Assembly (NCBI RefSeq): GCF_026723825.1
Contig: NZ_CP113519.1
Coordinates: 5,270,001-5,334,000 of the forward strand
DNA length: 64,000 bases
Origin: Pseudomonas sp. GOM7
GTDB lineage: Bacteria; Pseudomonadota; Gammaproteobacteria; Pseudomonadales; Pseudomonadaceae
Direction: 5' to 3'
The notes below the pieces were generated by a model. The model saw nothing but the letters and a program-made list of their open reading frames with translations, was not told where the DNA came from and searched no databases. Position numbers and translations under genes: made by a program. Shown here piece by piece: positions 45,087 to 53,694 of the stretch. Each line of letters starts with the position of its first letter. Position 1 is the first letter of the stretch.

Positions 45087-45767
45087 TCAGGGCAGGTAGA
45101 TGCGAAACTCACCGCCGCCCAGCGGGCCGCCGTTGCTCAGCTCGATTCGCCCCTGGCGGCCATCGCGCTGGTGCAATTGCGCGATGCGCGCGGCGAAGTA
45201 CAGGCCCAGCCCGGTGCTGCCGCTGCTCTGGCTGAGGCCGAGAATGTAGTCGCCCTGGCGCTCGAGCATCGCCTGGGGATAACCGGCGCCATCGTCGTTG
45301 ACGTAGAGCAGCAGCTCACCCGCCTGCTCGCTGGCGCTGATCAGCAAGGCGCTGCGGGCGTAGCGCGTGGCGTTGGCGATCACATTGCCTAGCACCGAAC
45401 CCAGCAGCTCCTGGTCGAAGAAGCCCATCAGGTCGAACTCGCTGACCTCGCCACGGGCCTGGATACCTCGGCTGTCGAGCACATCCTGATAACGCGCCAA
45501 CTGCGCCTGGATGAAGTCGTCCAGCTCATGGTGTGCCGGGTACAGGGGCAACTGATTGACCTGCAGCTTGTACAGGCCGAGCAACTGCACCAGCATGCCG
45601 TTCAGGCGCGCCGCTTCGTACTCGATCACTCCGCGCTCGGGCATGTTCTGCAGCTCGGCCGGCAGACTGGCGAGCCAGCGCGCATGGGCCTGGCCCAGGT
45701 GCGCCAGGGAGTTCTTCATGTCATGCACGGTGGAGGCGATGATGGTGCTGAGATCGAGCCCGCTCAT
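45087..45767 (-). CDS. soluble histidine kinase
   Basis: 226 residues with no membrane helix or sensor domain. H-box STVHDMKNSLAHL near residue 15, N-box NVIANATRYA, G1 box NDDGAGYP and G2 box GSTGLGLYFAARI. It overlaps the preceding response regulator by ATGA, so the two are made together. Without a sensor region it probably takes its input from the regulator's TPR part or another protein. Confidence 0.85.
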   Translation of the reverse strand: MSGLDLSTIIASTVHDMKNSLAHLGQAHARWLASLPAELQNMPERGVIEYEAARLNGMLVQLLGLYKLQVNQLPLYPAHHELDDFIQAQLARYQDVLDSRGIQARGEVSEFDLMGFFDQELLGSVLGNVIANATRYARSALLISASEQAGELLLYVNDDGAGYPQAMLERQGDYILGLSQSSGSTGLGLYFAARIAQLHQRDGRQGRIELSNGGPLGGGEFRIYLP

Positions 45768-47368
45768 GTGTCGAACACCCGGCTGCGCAGTTGCTGGTAA
45801 CGTGCATAGCGCGTATCGCTGGGGGCGATCATGCTGACCCCGTCGAGGCAGCTACGCGCCTCCTCGAGCCAGGGCTGCGAGGGCTGTTCGAGGCCCAGGC
45901 GCAGCAGCGACTGGGCGGTGTTGAGGGCAATACTGATGTTCTTCGGCTGCAACCCCAGAGCCCGGCGGAACAGCGCCAGCGCCTCGTCGGTGCGGCCCTG
46001 CTTGTAGGCCTGCACGCCCTGGCGGTTGAGGTCGGTGGCCTCCTTGCTGATGACGAATACGCTCTGGTCATCGGTCAGGCGAGCCGCCGCTTCCAGCACC
46101 CCGGCGTCATCGCCATGAATTTCCAGACAGTCCTTGAGCAACTTCGCACCGGCTTCCTGCTGGCCAAGCTGCTGGAACTGCTCGACCATGCCCAGGGCCA
46201 CCTCGGCCGGCAGGAAGGCCTCAACCTGCTGCAGCTCGGCGGCGGCTTCGGCGGCCAGTTGTGCGGCGCGTGCCGGTTCGTTGGATTTCTGCAGGCTGCG
46301 CGCCTGCATCAGGCGCTTGCGCACCTGCACGGTCTTGTCAGCGGCGTATTGGCTGCCCAGCTCGCCGAGCACCTGGCTGATCTCCATCTGGGCGCGCTTG
46401 CTCAGCGTCTCCTCGCCCGTGTCGGCCATCAGTGCCTGGCTCAGGGCCAGGTAGTTCTCCGGGCTCTTCAGGCGCGAGTTCTTGCCCTGCTCCACGGCGC
46501 TGCGATAGGCCTTGGTGGCACCGGCAAAATCTTCGTTGTGCATGGCCAGCTTGCCGAGCTGCATCTGCCGCGGCAGAGCCAGCGGCGAAAGGCGCACGGC
46601 CTCTTCGAGCACCTGCTGCGCCTGCTTGGCATCGCCCTGTTTTTCCAGCACGCCGGCCAAGCCATCATACAGGCCAGGCTGCATGGGGAAGGCCTTCAGG
46701 CCCTGCTCGAAGGTGTCCTTGGCGCGCGCCAGATCACCCCGCTCGTTGAGCAGGTTGCCCAGTGCCTGGTAGGCCCAGGGCATGGCGCGGTCGGCCAGCA
46801 CCGCCTGCAGCAGGCGTTCGAGCTCCTGCTGCCGACCCAGTTCGCGCAGGGCACCTGCCTTGTACTTCAGGCACAGGGGCTGCAGGCGCTTGTCCTGGCT
46901 GGCCAGGGTTTCGCAGGCGCTCAGCACCTCCGCCGGGTTGCGTTTGTCCAGCGCCTGCAGCACCGGCTTGAGCAGGGTCTTGCGCTCCACCAGCTTGTCC
47001 AGCCGCTGGGTCAGGCCGGCACGGTTGAAGGGCTTGGTCAGGTAGGCGTCCGGCTCGTGCTCGAGCAGGCTCAGCACCATGGCCTGGCTGCTCTCGGCGG
47101 TGACCATGACGAAGATGCACTGGTGGCTGATCAGGCGCGCCGCATGCAACTCTTCCAGGGTCTGCAGGCCGTTCTTGCCGGCCCCCAGGTTGTAGTCGTG
47201 GAGGATGATGTCGTAGCGCTTGTGCCGACACATGGCGATGGCCTGCTCGCCCCGGTCGGCCGTGTCCACATCCCTGACGCCCATCTCGCGCAACATGGCC
47301 TTGACCGAACTGCGGAAGTCGGAAAAGTCGTCGACTATCAGAAACCGCTTGCCGCTGTAATCCAGCAT
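45764..47368 (-). CDS. response regulator with a C-terminal TPR domain
   Basis: 534 residues from ATG 47368; the upstream frame lies in non-coding sequence. Receiver domain at residues 1-120: acidic pair in RFLIVDDFSDF, phosphoacceptor Asp in DIILHDYNLGAG near residue 55, Thr in VMVTAESS and Lys in YLTKPFN. The rest is helical TPR repeats (AMPWAYQALGNLLNERGDLA; GLYDGLAGVLEKQGDAKQAQ; NRQGVQAYKQGRTDEALALF). There is no DNA-binding or enzyme domain, so output is by protein contact. The next gene is its kinase. Confidence 0.88.
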   Translation of the reverse strand: MLDYSGKRFLIVDDFSDFRSSVKAMLREMGVRDVDTADRGEQAIAMCRHKRYDIILHDYNLGAGKNGLQTLEELHAARLISHQCIFVMVTAESSQAMVLSLLEHEPDAYLTKPFNRAGLTQRLDKLVERKTLLKPVLQALDKRNPAEVLSACETLASQDKRLQPLCLKYKAGALRELGRQQELERLLQAVLADRAMPWAYQALGNLLNERGDLARAKDTFEQGLKAFPMQPGLYDGLAGVLEKQGDAKQAQQVLEEAVRLSPLALPRQMQLGKLAMHNEDFAGATKAYRSAVEQGKNSRLKSPENYLALSQALMADTGEETLSKRAQMEISQVLGELGSQYAADKTVQVRKRLMQARSLQKSNEPARAAQLAAEAAAELQQVEAFLPAEVALGMVEQFQQLGQQEAGAKLLKDCLEIHGDDAGVLEAAARLTDDQSVFVISKEATDLNRQGVQAYKQGRTDEALALFRRALGLQPKNISIALNTAQSLLRLGLEQPSQPWLEEARSCLDGVSMIAPSDTRYARYQQLRSRVFDT

Positions 47369-47438
47369 GAATCCTGTCCTTGAATGAACCTTGGCGGAAG
47401 TATAGGGCAGCGGGCCTGCACACACAGAGCGCTCGCAC

Positions 47439-48089
47439 TCAGCGAGCCTGTTCCAGTTCCAGCAGGTTGAGCAGAAAGCGGGCGAAATAGAGCAGATCCT
47501 GCTCGAGGGCCTGACGGGCGCCCTTGGCATCGCCGGCTTCGAGGGCGGCGAAGGCTTCCTCATGAAAGTCGTTGAGCCGCAAGGACAGATCGGCCTCGGT
47601 GAACAGGCGATTGAAGAAGGGGCCGATCTGCAGCCACAGCGACTCGATGGTGCGCAGCAACACCGGGTTACCGCAGGCCGCGTACAGGTGCAGGTGGAAC
47701 TGGCTGTTGGCGTCCAGATAGTCCTGCACCCGGCGCTGCTCGATGGCCGCGTCCATGCGCTGTACACAGTCGCGCAGCAAGGCCAGGTCGTCAGCCGTCA
47801 TGCGCGGCGTGGCCAGCTCGACGGCCAACCCCTCCAGCGCCAGGCGCACCTGAAAGAGATGTTCGTAGCGCTCGCGGGTCATGGCCGGCACGCGCACCGA
47901 GCGCTGCTGCTCCCCCTCCAGCGCTCCCTCGGCCACCAGCCGCTGCAGGGCGGCGCGCACTGGCATCGGGCTGGTGCCCCACTGCGCGGCCAGGTCACGG
48001 ATCTTCAGCCGCTCGCCAGGCTGGAAACGCCCGGCCAGCAGGCTCTCGCGAATACGTTGGTAAAGCTGTTGCTGCAAATTGTCGCTCAT
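47439..48089 (-). CDS. GntR-family regulator, FCD type
   Basis: 216 residues from ATG 48089 with GGAGG upstream; a longer version from a TTG at 48170 is less likely. N-terminal winged helix (QQLYQRIRESLLAGRFQPGE, RDLAAQWGTSPMPVRAALQR) and a helical FCD effector domain with metal-type His and Asp/Asn residues (DANSQFHLHLYAACGN). Divergent from the aminotransferase gene with two TTGTGATCACA-type operators between. It corresponds in position and type to PA5525, next to the PA5522-PA5523-like genes. Confidence 0.87.
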   Translation of the reverse strand: MSDNLQQQLYQRIRESLLAGRFQPGERLKIRDLAAQWGTSPMPVRAALQRLVAEGALEGEQQRSVRVPAMTRERYEHLFQVRLALEGLAVELATPRMTADDLALLRDCVQRMDAAIEQRRVQDYLDANSQFHLHLYAACGNPVLLRTIESLWLQIGPFFNRLFTEADLSLRLNDFHEEAFAALEAGDAKGARQALEQDLLYFARFLLNLLELEQAR

Positions 48090-48207
48090 GCTTGCAGCAT
48101 CCTCCGTGGCGGGGCTGGAAGCTGAGACAGGGTAAGCAGGCAATCGCGCATGGGGTTCTCCCTTGGACAAGGCATCAGATGAGGTCGAGGATGCAAGCCA
48201 CGACCAA

Positions 48208-48286
48208 TTTTGTGATCACATAACAGGAAAAATACTAACTCATAATGCGTATAGCAGCATCACTTGCCATTTTTGTGATCACAAAA
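48208..48286. promoter_or_regulatory. two GntR-type operators
   Basis: TTTTGTGATCACATAA at 48208-48223 and the perfect 16-base palindrome TTTTGTGATCACAAAA at 48271-48286, about six helical turns apart, in the gap between the GntR gene and the aminotransferase gene. The spacing would allow looping and control of both promoters. Confidence 0.75.
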
Positions 48287-48320
48287 TACCATGTGCGAAA
48301 AATCGAACGAGGTGTTCAGC

Positions 48321-49712
48321 ATGACTGCCAGTGGTATCGCCCCAACCGCCGTGGAAACCTTCGCCGCTGGCGAGCGCGCCCGCTTCCTCGAGCGTAATCC
48401 CAAGTCCGTGGCCCTGGCCGAGCGTGCCCGCCACTCGCTGTACGGCGGCGTGCCGATGCACTGGATGGCCGACTGGTCGACGCCCGTGCCATTGTTCGTC
48501 GAGCGCGCCAAGGGCGCACGCTTCTTCGACGTCGATGGTCATGAGTACATCGACTTCTGCCTCGGCGACACCGGCACCATGTTCGGCCACTCGCCCGACC
48601 CGGTGGCCCGCGCCCTGGCCGAGCAGGCGCACAACGGCCTGACCACCATGCTCCCCGGCGAGGACGCCGTGGTCTGCGGCGAGCTGCTGGCCCAGCGCTT
48701 CGGCCTGCCCTACTGGCAGGTGACCGCCACCGCTACCGACTCCAACCGCTACGTGCTGCGCTGGGCGCGCGCCATCACGCAGCGCAAGACCCTGCTGGTG
48801 TTCGACGGCTGCTACCACGGCACCGTCGACGACGTGATGGTGCGCCATCGCGAGGGCCGCACCGTGCACCGCTCCGGTCTGATCGGCCAGGCCTATGACC
48901 TGACCGAGCACAGCCGCGCCATCCCCTTCAACGATATCGAGGCGCTGGAAGCCGCCCTGGCCCAGGGCGACGTCTGCGCCCTGCTGTGCGAGCCGGCGAT
49001 GACCAATATCGGCATGGTGCTGCCCGACCCCGGCTTCATGCACAAATGCCGCGAGCTGACGCGCAAGTACGGCAGCCTGCTGATCATCGACGAGACGCAC
49101 ACCATCTCCACCGATATCGGTGGCTGCACCAGGCTGTGGAATCTCGACCCGGACTTCTTCGTGGTCGGCAAGCCCATCGCCGGCGGCGTCCCGTGCGGCA
49201 TCTTCGGCTGCAGCGCGCAGATGGCAGAAGCGATGAACGCCGCGCGCCAGCGTGCCAGCGAAGGCAGTCATGGCCACGGCCACAGCGGCATGGGCACCAC
49301 CCTGTCGGCCAACGCCCTGGCCATGCATTGCATGCGCGCCAACCTGGAACAGGTGATGACCCAGGTCGCCTACGACCATATGCTGCCGCTGGCTGCACGC
49401 CTGGCCGAGGGCTTCCGCCAACTGATCGGCAAGCATGGGCTGAACTGGTCGGTGACCGAGCTGGGCGCGCGCTGCGAATTCCAGTTCTGCGCCACCCCGC
49501 CGCGCACCGGCGCCGAGGCCGAGGCCGCCTTCCACGACGAGCTGCAGATGGCCCTGCACCTGTACCTGATCAACCGCGGCATTCTGATCACCCCCTTCCA
49601 CAACATGACCCTGTGCTGCCCGAGCACCACGGCCGATGACGTGGACAAGCTGATCGCCACGCTCGACATGGCCCTCAGCGAGCTGCTGGCCATCCCTGGC
49701 GCCCGCGAGTAA
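48321..49712 (+). CDS. class III (PLP) aminotransferase, PA5523-like
   Basis: 463 residues from ATG 48321, which has GAGG nine bases upstream; an ATG at 48291 lies against the operator and is less likely. Fold-type I landmarks: FDVDGHEYIDFCLGDTGTMF, FDGCYHGTVDD, IDETHT (the cofactor Asp position reads DE) and the PLP lysine in VVGKPIAGGVPCGIFG. It is related to glutamate-1-semialdehyde aminomutase-like transaminases. The partner glutamine-synthetase-like gene and GntR regulator suggest amine or polyamine breakdown. The exact amino donor is unknown. Confidence 0.85.
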   Translation: MTASGIAPTAVETFAAGERARFLERNPKSVALAERARHSLYGGVPMHWMADWSTPVPLFVERAKGARFFDVDGHEYIDFCLGDTGTMFGHSPDPVARALAEQAHNGLTTMLPGEDAVVCGELLAQRFGLPYWQVTATATDSNRYVLRWARAITQRKTLLVFDGCYHGTVDDVMVRHREGRTVHRSGLIGQAYDLTEHSRAIPFNDIEALEAALAQGDVCALLCEPAMTNIGMVLPDPGFMHKCRELTRKYGSLLIIDETHTISTDIGGCTRLWNLDPDFFVVGKPIAGGVPCGIFGCSAQMAEAMNAARQRASEGSHGHGHSGMGTTLSANALAMHCMRANLEQVMTQVAYDHMLPLAARLAEGFRQLIGKHGLNWSVTELGARCEFQFCATPPRTGAEAEAAFHDELQMALHLYLINRGILITPFHNMTLCCPSTTADDVDKLIATLDMALSELLAIPGARE

Positions 49713-49721
49713 TGCTGCCTG

Positions 49722-49799
49722 TAGGGTGGCGTAGCTGACGCTTTATCCATCCACCACATTCGGTGAAACGGTGGATGAAAAGAGCGTCATCCACCCTAT
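49722..49799. repeat. imperfect palindromic intergenic repeat
   Basis: GTAGGGTGGCGTAGCTGACG with CCATCCACC faces GGTGGATG and GCGTCATCCACCCTA, a long imperfect hairpin filling most of the gap between the aminotransferase and glutamine-synthetase-like genes. It has the look of a dispersed Pseudomonas repeat and may uncouple expression of the two genes. Confidence 0.6.
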
Positions 49800-49841
49800 G
49801 CCCCCACAGACGCGCCCCCACGATCTTCTGCGAGAACCACC

Positions 49842-51209
49842 ATGCGATTCGCCAACCCCCAGGAAGCCCGCGATTTCCTCGAACGCCACCCCGAGGTGCG
49901 CAGCATCGAGCTGATGCTGATCGACGCCAACGGCATCCCACGCGGCAAGCTGTTGCACCGCGACGAGTTGCTGGCCATCTACGAAAATGGTCGGCCGCTG
50001 CCCAGTTCCATCCTCTCGCTGACCATCCAGGGCGAGGACGTCGAGGAAAGCGGCCTGGTCTGGGAAGTGGCCGATGCCGACTGCTGGACCTACCCATTGC
50101 CCGGCAGCCTGACCCTGCAACCCTGGCGCGCGGTACCCACCGGCCAACTGCAGGTGAGCATGCACCCGACCCAGGGCATGCCGGCCACGCCAGGCGACCC
50201 ACGTCACGTGCTGGTGCGTGCCATCGATGCGCTCAAGGCCGACGGCTATCACCCGGTGATGGCGGTGGAGCTGGAGTTCTACCTGCTGGACAAGCAGCGC
50301 GATGCCAATGGTCGCCCACAGCCGGCCATGCAGATGAACGGCGTGCGCCCGCAGGCGCCGCAGGTCTACGGCGTATACGAACTGGAGCAGGTGCAGCCGT
50401 TTCTCGACGATCTCTACGCCGCCTGCGAAGCACAGGGACTGCCGGTGCGCACAGCGATCTCCGAATACGCCCCGGGCCAACTGGAGCTGACCCTGGAGCA
50501 CCGTTTCGACGCACTCCAGGCCGTGGACGAAGGCGTGCGCTACAAGCGCCTGGTCAAGGGCGTGGCCAACAAGCATGGGCTACAGGCCTGCTTCATGGCC
50601 AAACCGTTCGGCGACCTGGCCGGCAGCGGCATGCATATGCACGTGTCGCTGGCCGATGCCGAGGGCAACAACCTGATGGCCTCGGAAGACCCACAGGGCA
50701 CGCCGCTGCTGCGCCATGCCATCGGCGGCATGATGGCTACGCTCAATGACGCCCTGGCGATCTTCTGCCCCAACGCCAACTCCTTCCGCCGCTTCCAGGC
50801 CAACAGCTACGCGCCGCTGGCCAAGAGCTGGGGGGTGAACAACCGCACCGTGTCGTTCCGCGTACCGGGCGGGCCGGCGGGCAGCCGCCACGTCGAGCAC
50901 CGCATCTGCGGCGCCGACGCCAATCCCTACCTGGCCGCGGCAGCGATCCTCGCCGGTATCCACAAGGGCATCCGCGAGCAGATCGATCCAGGCGAAGCCA
51001 TCGTCGGCAACGGCTATGAACAGGCCCGAGAAACCCTGCCCACCGACTGGCTCACCGCACTGCGCAATCTGGAAGGTTCGAGCTGGGCGCGCGAGGCGCT
51101 GGGCGAGGACTTCCTCAAGGTATTTCTGGCGATCAAGTGGGCCGAGTTCCGCCAGTTCATGGGCGAGGTGGGCGAGCAGGATTGGCGCTGGTATCTCAAT
51201 CACGCCTGA
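49842..51209 (+). CDS. glutamine-synthetase-like gamma-glutamylpolyamine synthetase (PauA/SpuI family)
   Basis: 455 residues. Beta-Grasp region RSIELMLIDANGIPRGKLL, then the catalytic domain with VMAVELEFYLLD, ISEYAPGQLELTLEH, GSGMHMHVSL (the ATP/metal His-Met-His region) and RVPGGPAGSRHVEHRICGADANPYLAAAAIL. It lacks the adenylylation-loop tyrosine region of GlnA. The family joins glutamate to polyamines or other amines for breakdown, using ATP. It resembles PA5522 of P. aeruginosa, next to the same aminotransferase and GntR types. Substrate not proved. Confidence 0.86.
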   Translation: MRFANPQEARDFLERHPEVRSIELMLIDANGIPRGKLLHRDELLAIYENGRPLPSSILSLTIQGEDVEESGLVWEVADADCWTYPLPGSLTLQPWRAVPTGQLQVSMHPTQGMPATPGDPRHVLVRAIDALKADGYHPVMAVELEFYLLDKQRDANGRPQPAMQMNGVRPQAPQVYGVYELEQVQPFLDDLYAACEAQGLPVRTAISEYAPGQLELTLEHRFDALQAVDEGVRYKRLVKGVANKHGLQACFMAKPFGDLAGSGMHMHVSLADAEGNNLMASEDPQGTPLLRHAIGGMMATLNDALAIFCPNANSFRRFQANSYAPLAKSWGVNNRTVSFRVPGGPAGSRHVEHRICGADANPYLAAAAILAGIHKGIREQIDPGEAIVGNGYEQARETLPTDWLTALRNLEGSSWAREALGEDFLKVFLAIKWAEFRQFMGEVGEQDWRWYLNHA

Positions 51210-51215
51210 CAGCCT

Positions 51216-51241
51216 GCCCCGGCAGCGCAAGCTGCCGGGGC
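51216..51241 (+). terminator. strong hairpin between convergent genes
   Basis: Perfect 11-base stem GCCCCGGCAGC / GCTGCCGGGGC (51216-51226 with 51231-51241) with a GCAA loop, between the synthetase stop and the stop of the convergent gene at 51246. It lacks a T run but probably ends transcription in both directions. Confidence 0.65.
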
Positions 51242-51245
51242 GGCC

Positions 51246-51953
51246 TCAACGTACCTTGATGTAATCACCCGCCACGCTGATACCCATGCCGCCGTAGTCC
51301 TGGCAGCCATCCGCAAATACCTCGAGCACACGCAGCTCGATACCTTCACGCAGCAACTGCACCGCACAATCGCCGCTCGGGCCAGCATCCTGCAGACGCA
51401 TTTGCACTGCATCGCCTTCCAGCTTGCCCTCCAGCCCGCCAATAGCGGCTGGGCCGTATTCCTCCACTCGCGCCCCGGCGCGCAGAGCTGAAAAACTGGC
51501 GCGATAGCCTCCCTGTGGATCAGGCGTTATCAGCAACTCGCTCCACACCGCCTGGCCGCCGTAGCGCAAGTAGCGCCCTGCCGGGCTGGCCGCCAGCGCC
51601 TGGTAATCCAGCGTTTCGGCCACCTTGGTCAGATGCAGACGCGTCGAAGAGCCACTGAGGTTATTGGCCAGCGCCACGCCCAGCCAGGCCCGTGCCATGC
51701 CCGCATCGCCAGCGCGCAGATGGGTCAGGATGAGATTGTTCAGCGCCAGCTCCAATTGTGCCGTATCGCCATCCTCGACACGTCGTAACTGACGCTCGAA
51801 GGCCTCGATGGCCTGCTCATAGCGCCCAGCCTGGTAGGCAGCGCTGCCGGCTTGGTTGCATTGCACCGCCGTGGCACATTCATCGGTCGCTTGCGCGGTA
51901 ACGCTGAGGCCCAGCGCCAGCCCCGGTAGTAGAAGTCTCGAACGGATTGGCAT
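51246..51953 (-). CDS. periplasmic protein with TPR-like region, unknown function
   Basis: 235 residues from ATG 51953 (AGGA nine bases before). Signal peptide LLLPGLALGLSVTAQA. The mature N-terminus has two conserved-looking cysteines (CATAVQCNQAG) and TPR-like helices (AYQAGRYEQAIEAFERQLRR; ALNNLILTHLRAGDAGMARA). The C-terminal half is beta-rich and has two further cysteines (GDCAVQLL and DGCQDYGG), so two disulphides are likely. Family not recognised. Confidence 0.7.
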   Translation of the reverse strand: MPIRSRLLLPGLALGLSVTAQATDECATAVQCNQAGSAAYQAGRYEQAIEAFERQLRRVEDGDTAQLELALNNLILTHLRAGDAGMARAWLGVALANNLSGSSTRLHLTKVAETLDYQALAASPAGRYLRYGGQAVWSELLITPDPQGGYRASFSALRAGARVEEYGPAAIGGLEGKLEGDAVQMRLQDAGPSGDCAVQLLREGIELRVLEVFADGCQDYGGMGISVAGDYIKVR

Positions 51954-52057
51954 GGATAGCATCCTTGCAACAGGAAATGGCGAGTTTAGTGCAAATCTTG
52001 CATCCCCAGGGCTCGCAGGCCTTACTCTCACCAGCCCTACACGTACTCGGAGCGACG

Positions 52058-52546
52058 ATGGAAGCCGGAACCGCACACCTGACGATGACCGTACTGATGA
52101 CACCGGACATGGCCAATTTTTCCGGCAATGTCCACGGAGGCACGCTGCTCAAGTACCTCGACGAAGTGGCCTACGCTTGCGCCAGCCGCTATGCCGGCTG
52201 CTATGTGGTGACCCTGTCGGTGGATCAGGTGATCTTTCGCGAACCGGTGCACGTCGGCGAACTGGTCACCTTCCTCGCCTCGGTCAACCACACCGGGCGT
52301 ACCTCGATGGAGATCGGCATCAAGGTGATCACCGAGAACATCCGCGAGCGTTCGGTGCGCCACACCAATAGCTGCTTCTTCACCATGGTCGCAGTCGATG
52401 GCCAGGGCCGCCCGGTACCGGTGCCGGAGCTGCAGCCGGACACCCCCGACGGCCTGCGCCGCCAACGCCAGGCCAAGCAGCGCCGGCAGATTCGTGACGA
52501 ACTGCAGCAGCGTTACCAGGCGCTGAGCGAGGAGAAGAACACCTGA
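52058..52546 (+). CDS. acyl-CoA thioesterase (hotdog fold, YciA/ACOT type)
   Basis: 162 residues from ATG 52058, chosen because GGAG lies six bases before it and the sequence from MEAGTAHLTM matches the family start. Hotdog landmarks: MANFSGNVHGGTLLKYLDEV with the catalytic-region Asn and Gly, VVTLSVDQVIFREPVHVGEL and NSCFFTMVAVD. It releases fatty acid from acyl-CoA in the cytoplasm. It is convergent with the AraC gene, the two stops being four bases apart. Confidence 0.9.
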   Translation: MEAGTAHLTMTVLMTPDMANFSGNVHGGTLLKYLDEVAYACASRYAGCYVVTLSVDQVIFREPVHVGELVTFLASVNHTGRTSMEIGIKVITENIRERSVRHTNSCFFTMVAVDGQGRPVPVPELQPDTPDGLRRQRQAKQRRQIRDELQQRYQALSEEKNT

Positions 52547-52550
52547 AGCA

Positions 52551-53522
52551 TCACGCCAGCGGCAACGCCACGGTAAAGGATTGCCATCCACCCTCCTGCT
52601 CCCAGGGCGGTTGGTGGAACAGCTCGAAGCTGCCGTGATTGACCGGAGGCAAGCGCTCCCCGGAGGCCGGGAGCCAGGCCATCGCCACGCTGCATAGGGT
52701 ATTGACGATACCGGACAGGTAATCCCCATCGCAGCGCAGCGTGGCATAGCGACCAACGGGCAGGATCTGCGTGGTCAGGGCCGTGCCCGCTGCATCGAAA
52801 CCAGGATCGAGCACGGCGCAGTCATAACGGATCAGCTCGGTCGGCGTGACCAGTGAACCATCAAGGGAAATGCCGAACGCCTGGGCGCCCTGCAATGGAA
52901 AACCGACTTGCCGCAGGTAATGCCCGAACGTTCGCCAATGCGCCTCACGATCGGCGTAGGAGCCGTGAAAGCGCATGGCAAGCAAGGGTCGGGGCTTCAA
53001 CGTCTGCACCCGCACCAATGCTGCCTGCTCGCTTTGCGCCGGGCTCGGAAGCGGCCGACGCGCCTGGGCGAATTGACGATACTGCGTGGGCACTCTGCCG
53101 AAACGTCGCTGGAAGGCACGGATGAAGGCCTCGTGGCTGGCATAGCCGGCATCCAGGGCGATCTGCATGACCGACTCCGATCCCATCAACAAGCTCATCG
53201 CCGCGCGATCCAGACGAGTACGACGCAGGTAGGCGCTAGGCGACTCGCCCATCACCTCGAGGAAATAGCGCTGAAAATGAAAGGCACTGAGGCCGACATG
53301 CGCAGCCACGTCATCCAGCCCCAGAGGCGCTGCCGGAATGCTCTCGAGCAGGCGCACGGCACGGGCGATGCGGGGATCGCTCAGGCAACTCGGCGGCGGC
53401 TGCCGACGCGGTGCTGGCGTCAGAGGAGCGGCAGGAGGCGGCTGCGCAATCTGTGCCAGCTCCCAATCGATGGTTGCCGCGATGGCTGTGAGCGAATCGC
53501 TATCAGCGCACTCCTCGTCCAT
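52551..53522 (-). CDS. AraC-family regulator with GyrI-like effector domain
   Basis: 323 residues from ATG 53522 (GGGAGGAAAG upstream). AraC DNA-binding domain near residues 55-150 (LGLDDVAAHVGLSAFHFQRY and IALDAGYASHEAFIRAFQRR), then a GyrI-like ligand domain with PRPLLAMRFHGSYADREAHW and FELFHQPPWEQEGGW. This layout is that of Rob/SoxS-related multidrug or stress sensors that bind small hydrophobic molecules. It is divergent from the large adhesin gene 172 bases away and could control it, though that is only position. Confidence 0.85.
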   Translation of the reverse strand: MDEECADSDSLTAIAATIDWELAQIAQPPPAAPLTPAPRRQPPPSCLSDPRIARAVRLLESIPAAPLGLDDVAAHVGLSAFHFQRYFLEVMGESPSAYLRRTRLDRAAMSLLMGSESVMQIALDAGYASHEAFIRAFQRRFGRVPTQYRQFAQARRPLPSPAQSEQAALVRVQTLKPRPLLAMRFHGSYADREAHWRTFGHYLRQVGFPLQGAQAFGISLDGSLVTPTELIRYDCAVLDPGFDAAGTALTTQILPVGRYATLRCDGDYLSGIVNTLCSVAMAWLPASGERLPPVNHGSFELFHQPPWEQEGGWQSFTVALPLA

Positions 53523-53694
53523 CTTTCCTCCCTGTAAACTGGCCAGGCGCAAGTTCTATCAAGCGCCTATTCTGCCAGCAGTTTAAATTTCGCCAATTGC
53601 CCCTTTCACGTCGACCGCACAAACGCCGCTGTGCGCGAGACTGTGGGCGAGCCCACATCCAACGCAAAACATCGCCAACCACAGGAAGGCTGTC

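Noticed and set aside
48120-48170. Longer GntR reading from a TTG at 48170
   Set aside because: The extra 27 residues are not family-like, and the ATG at 48089 has a GGAGG sequence at a workable distance.
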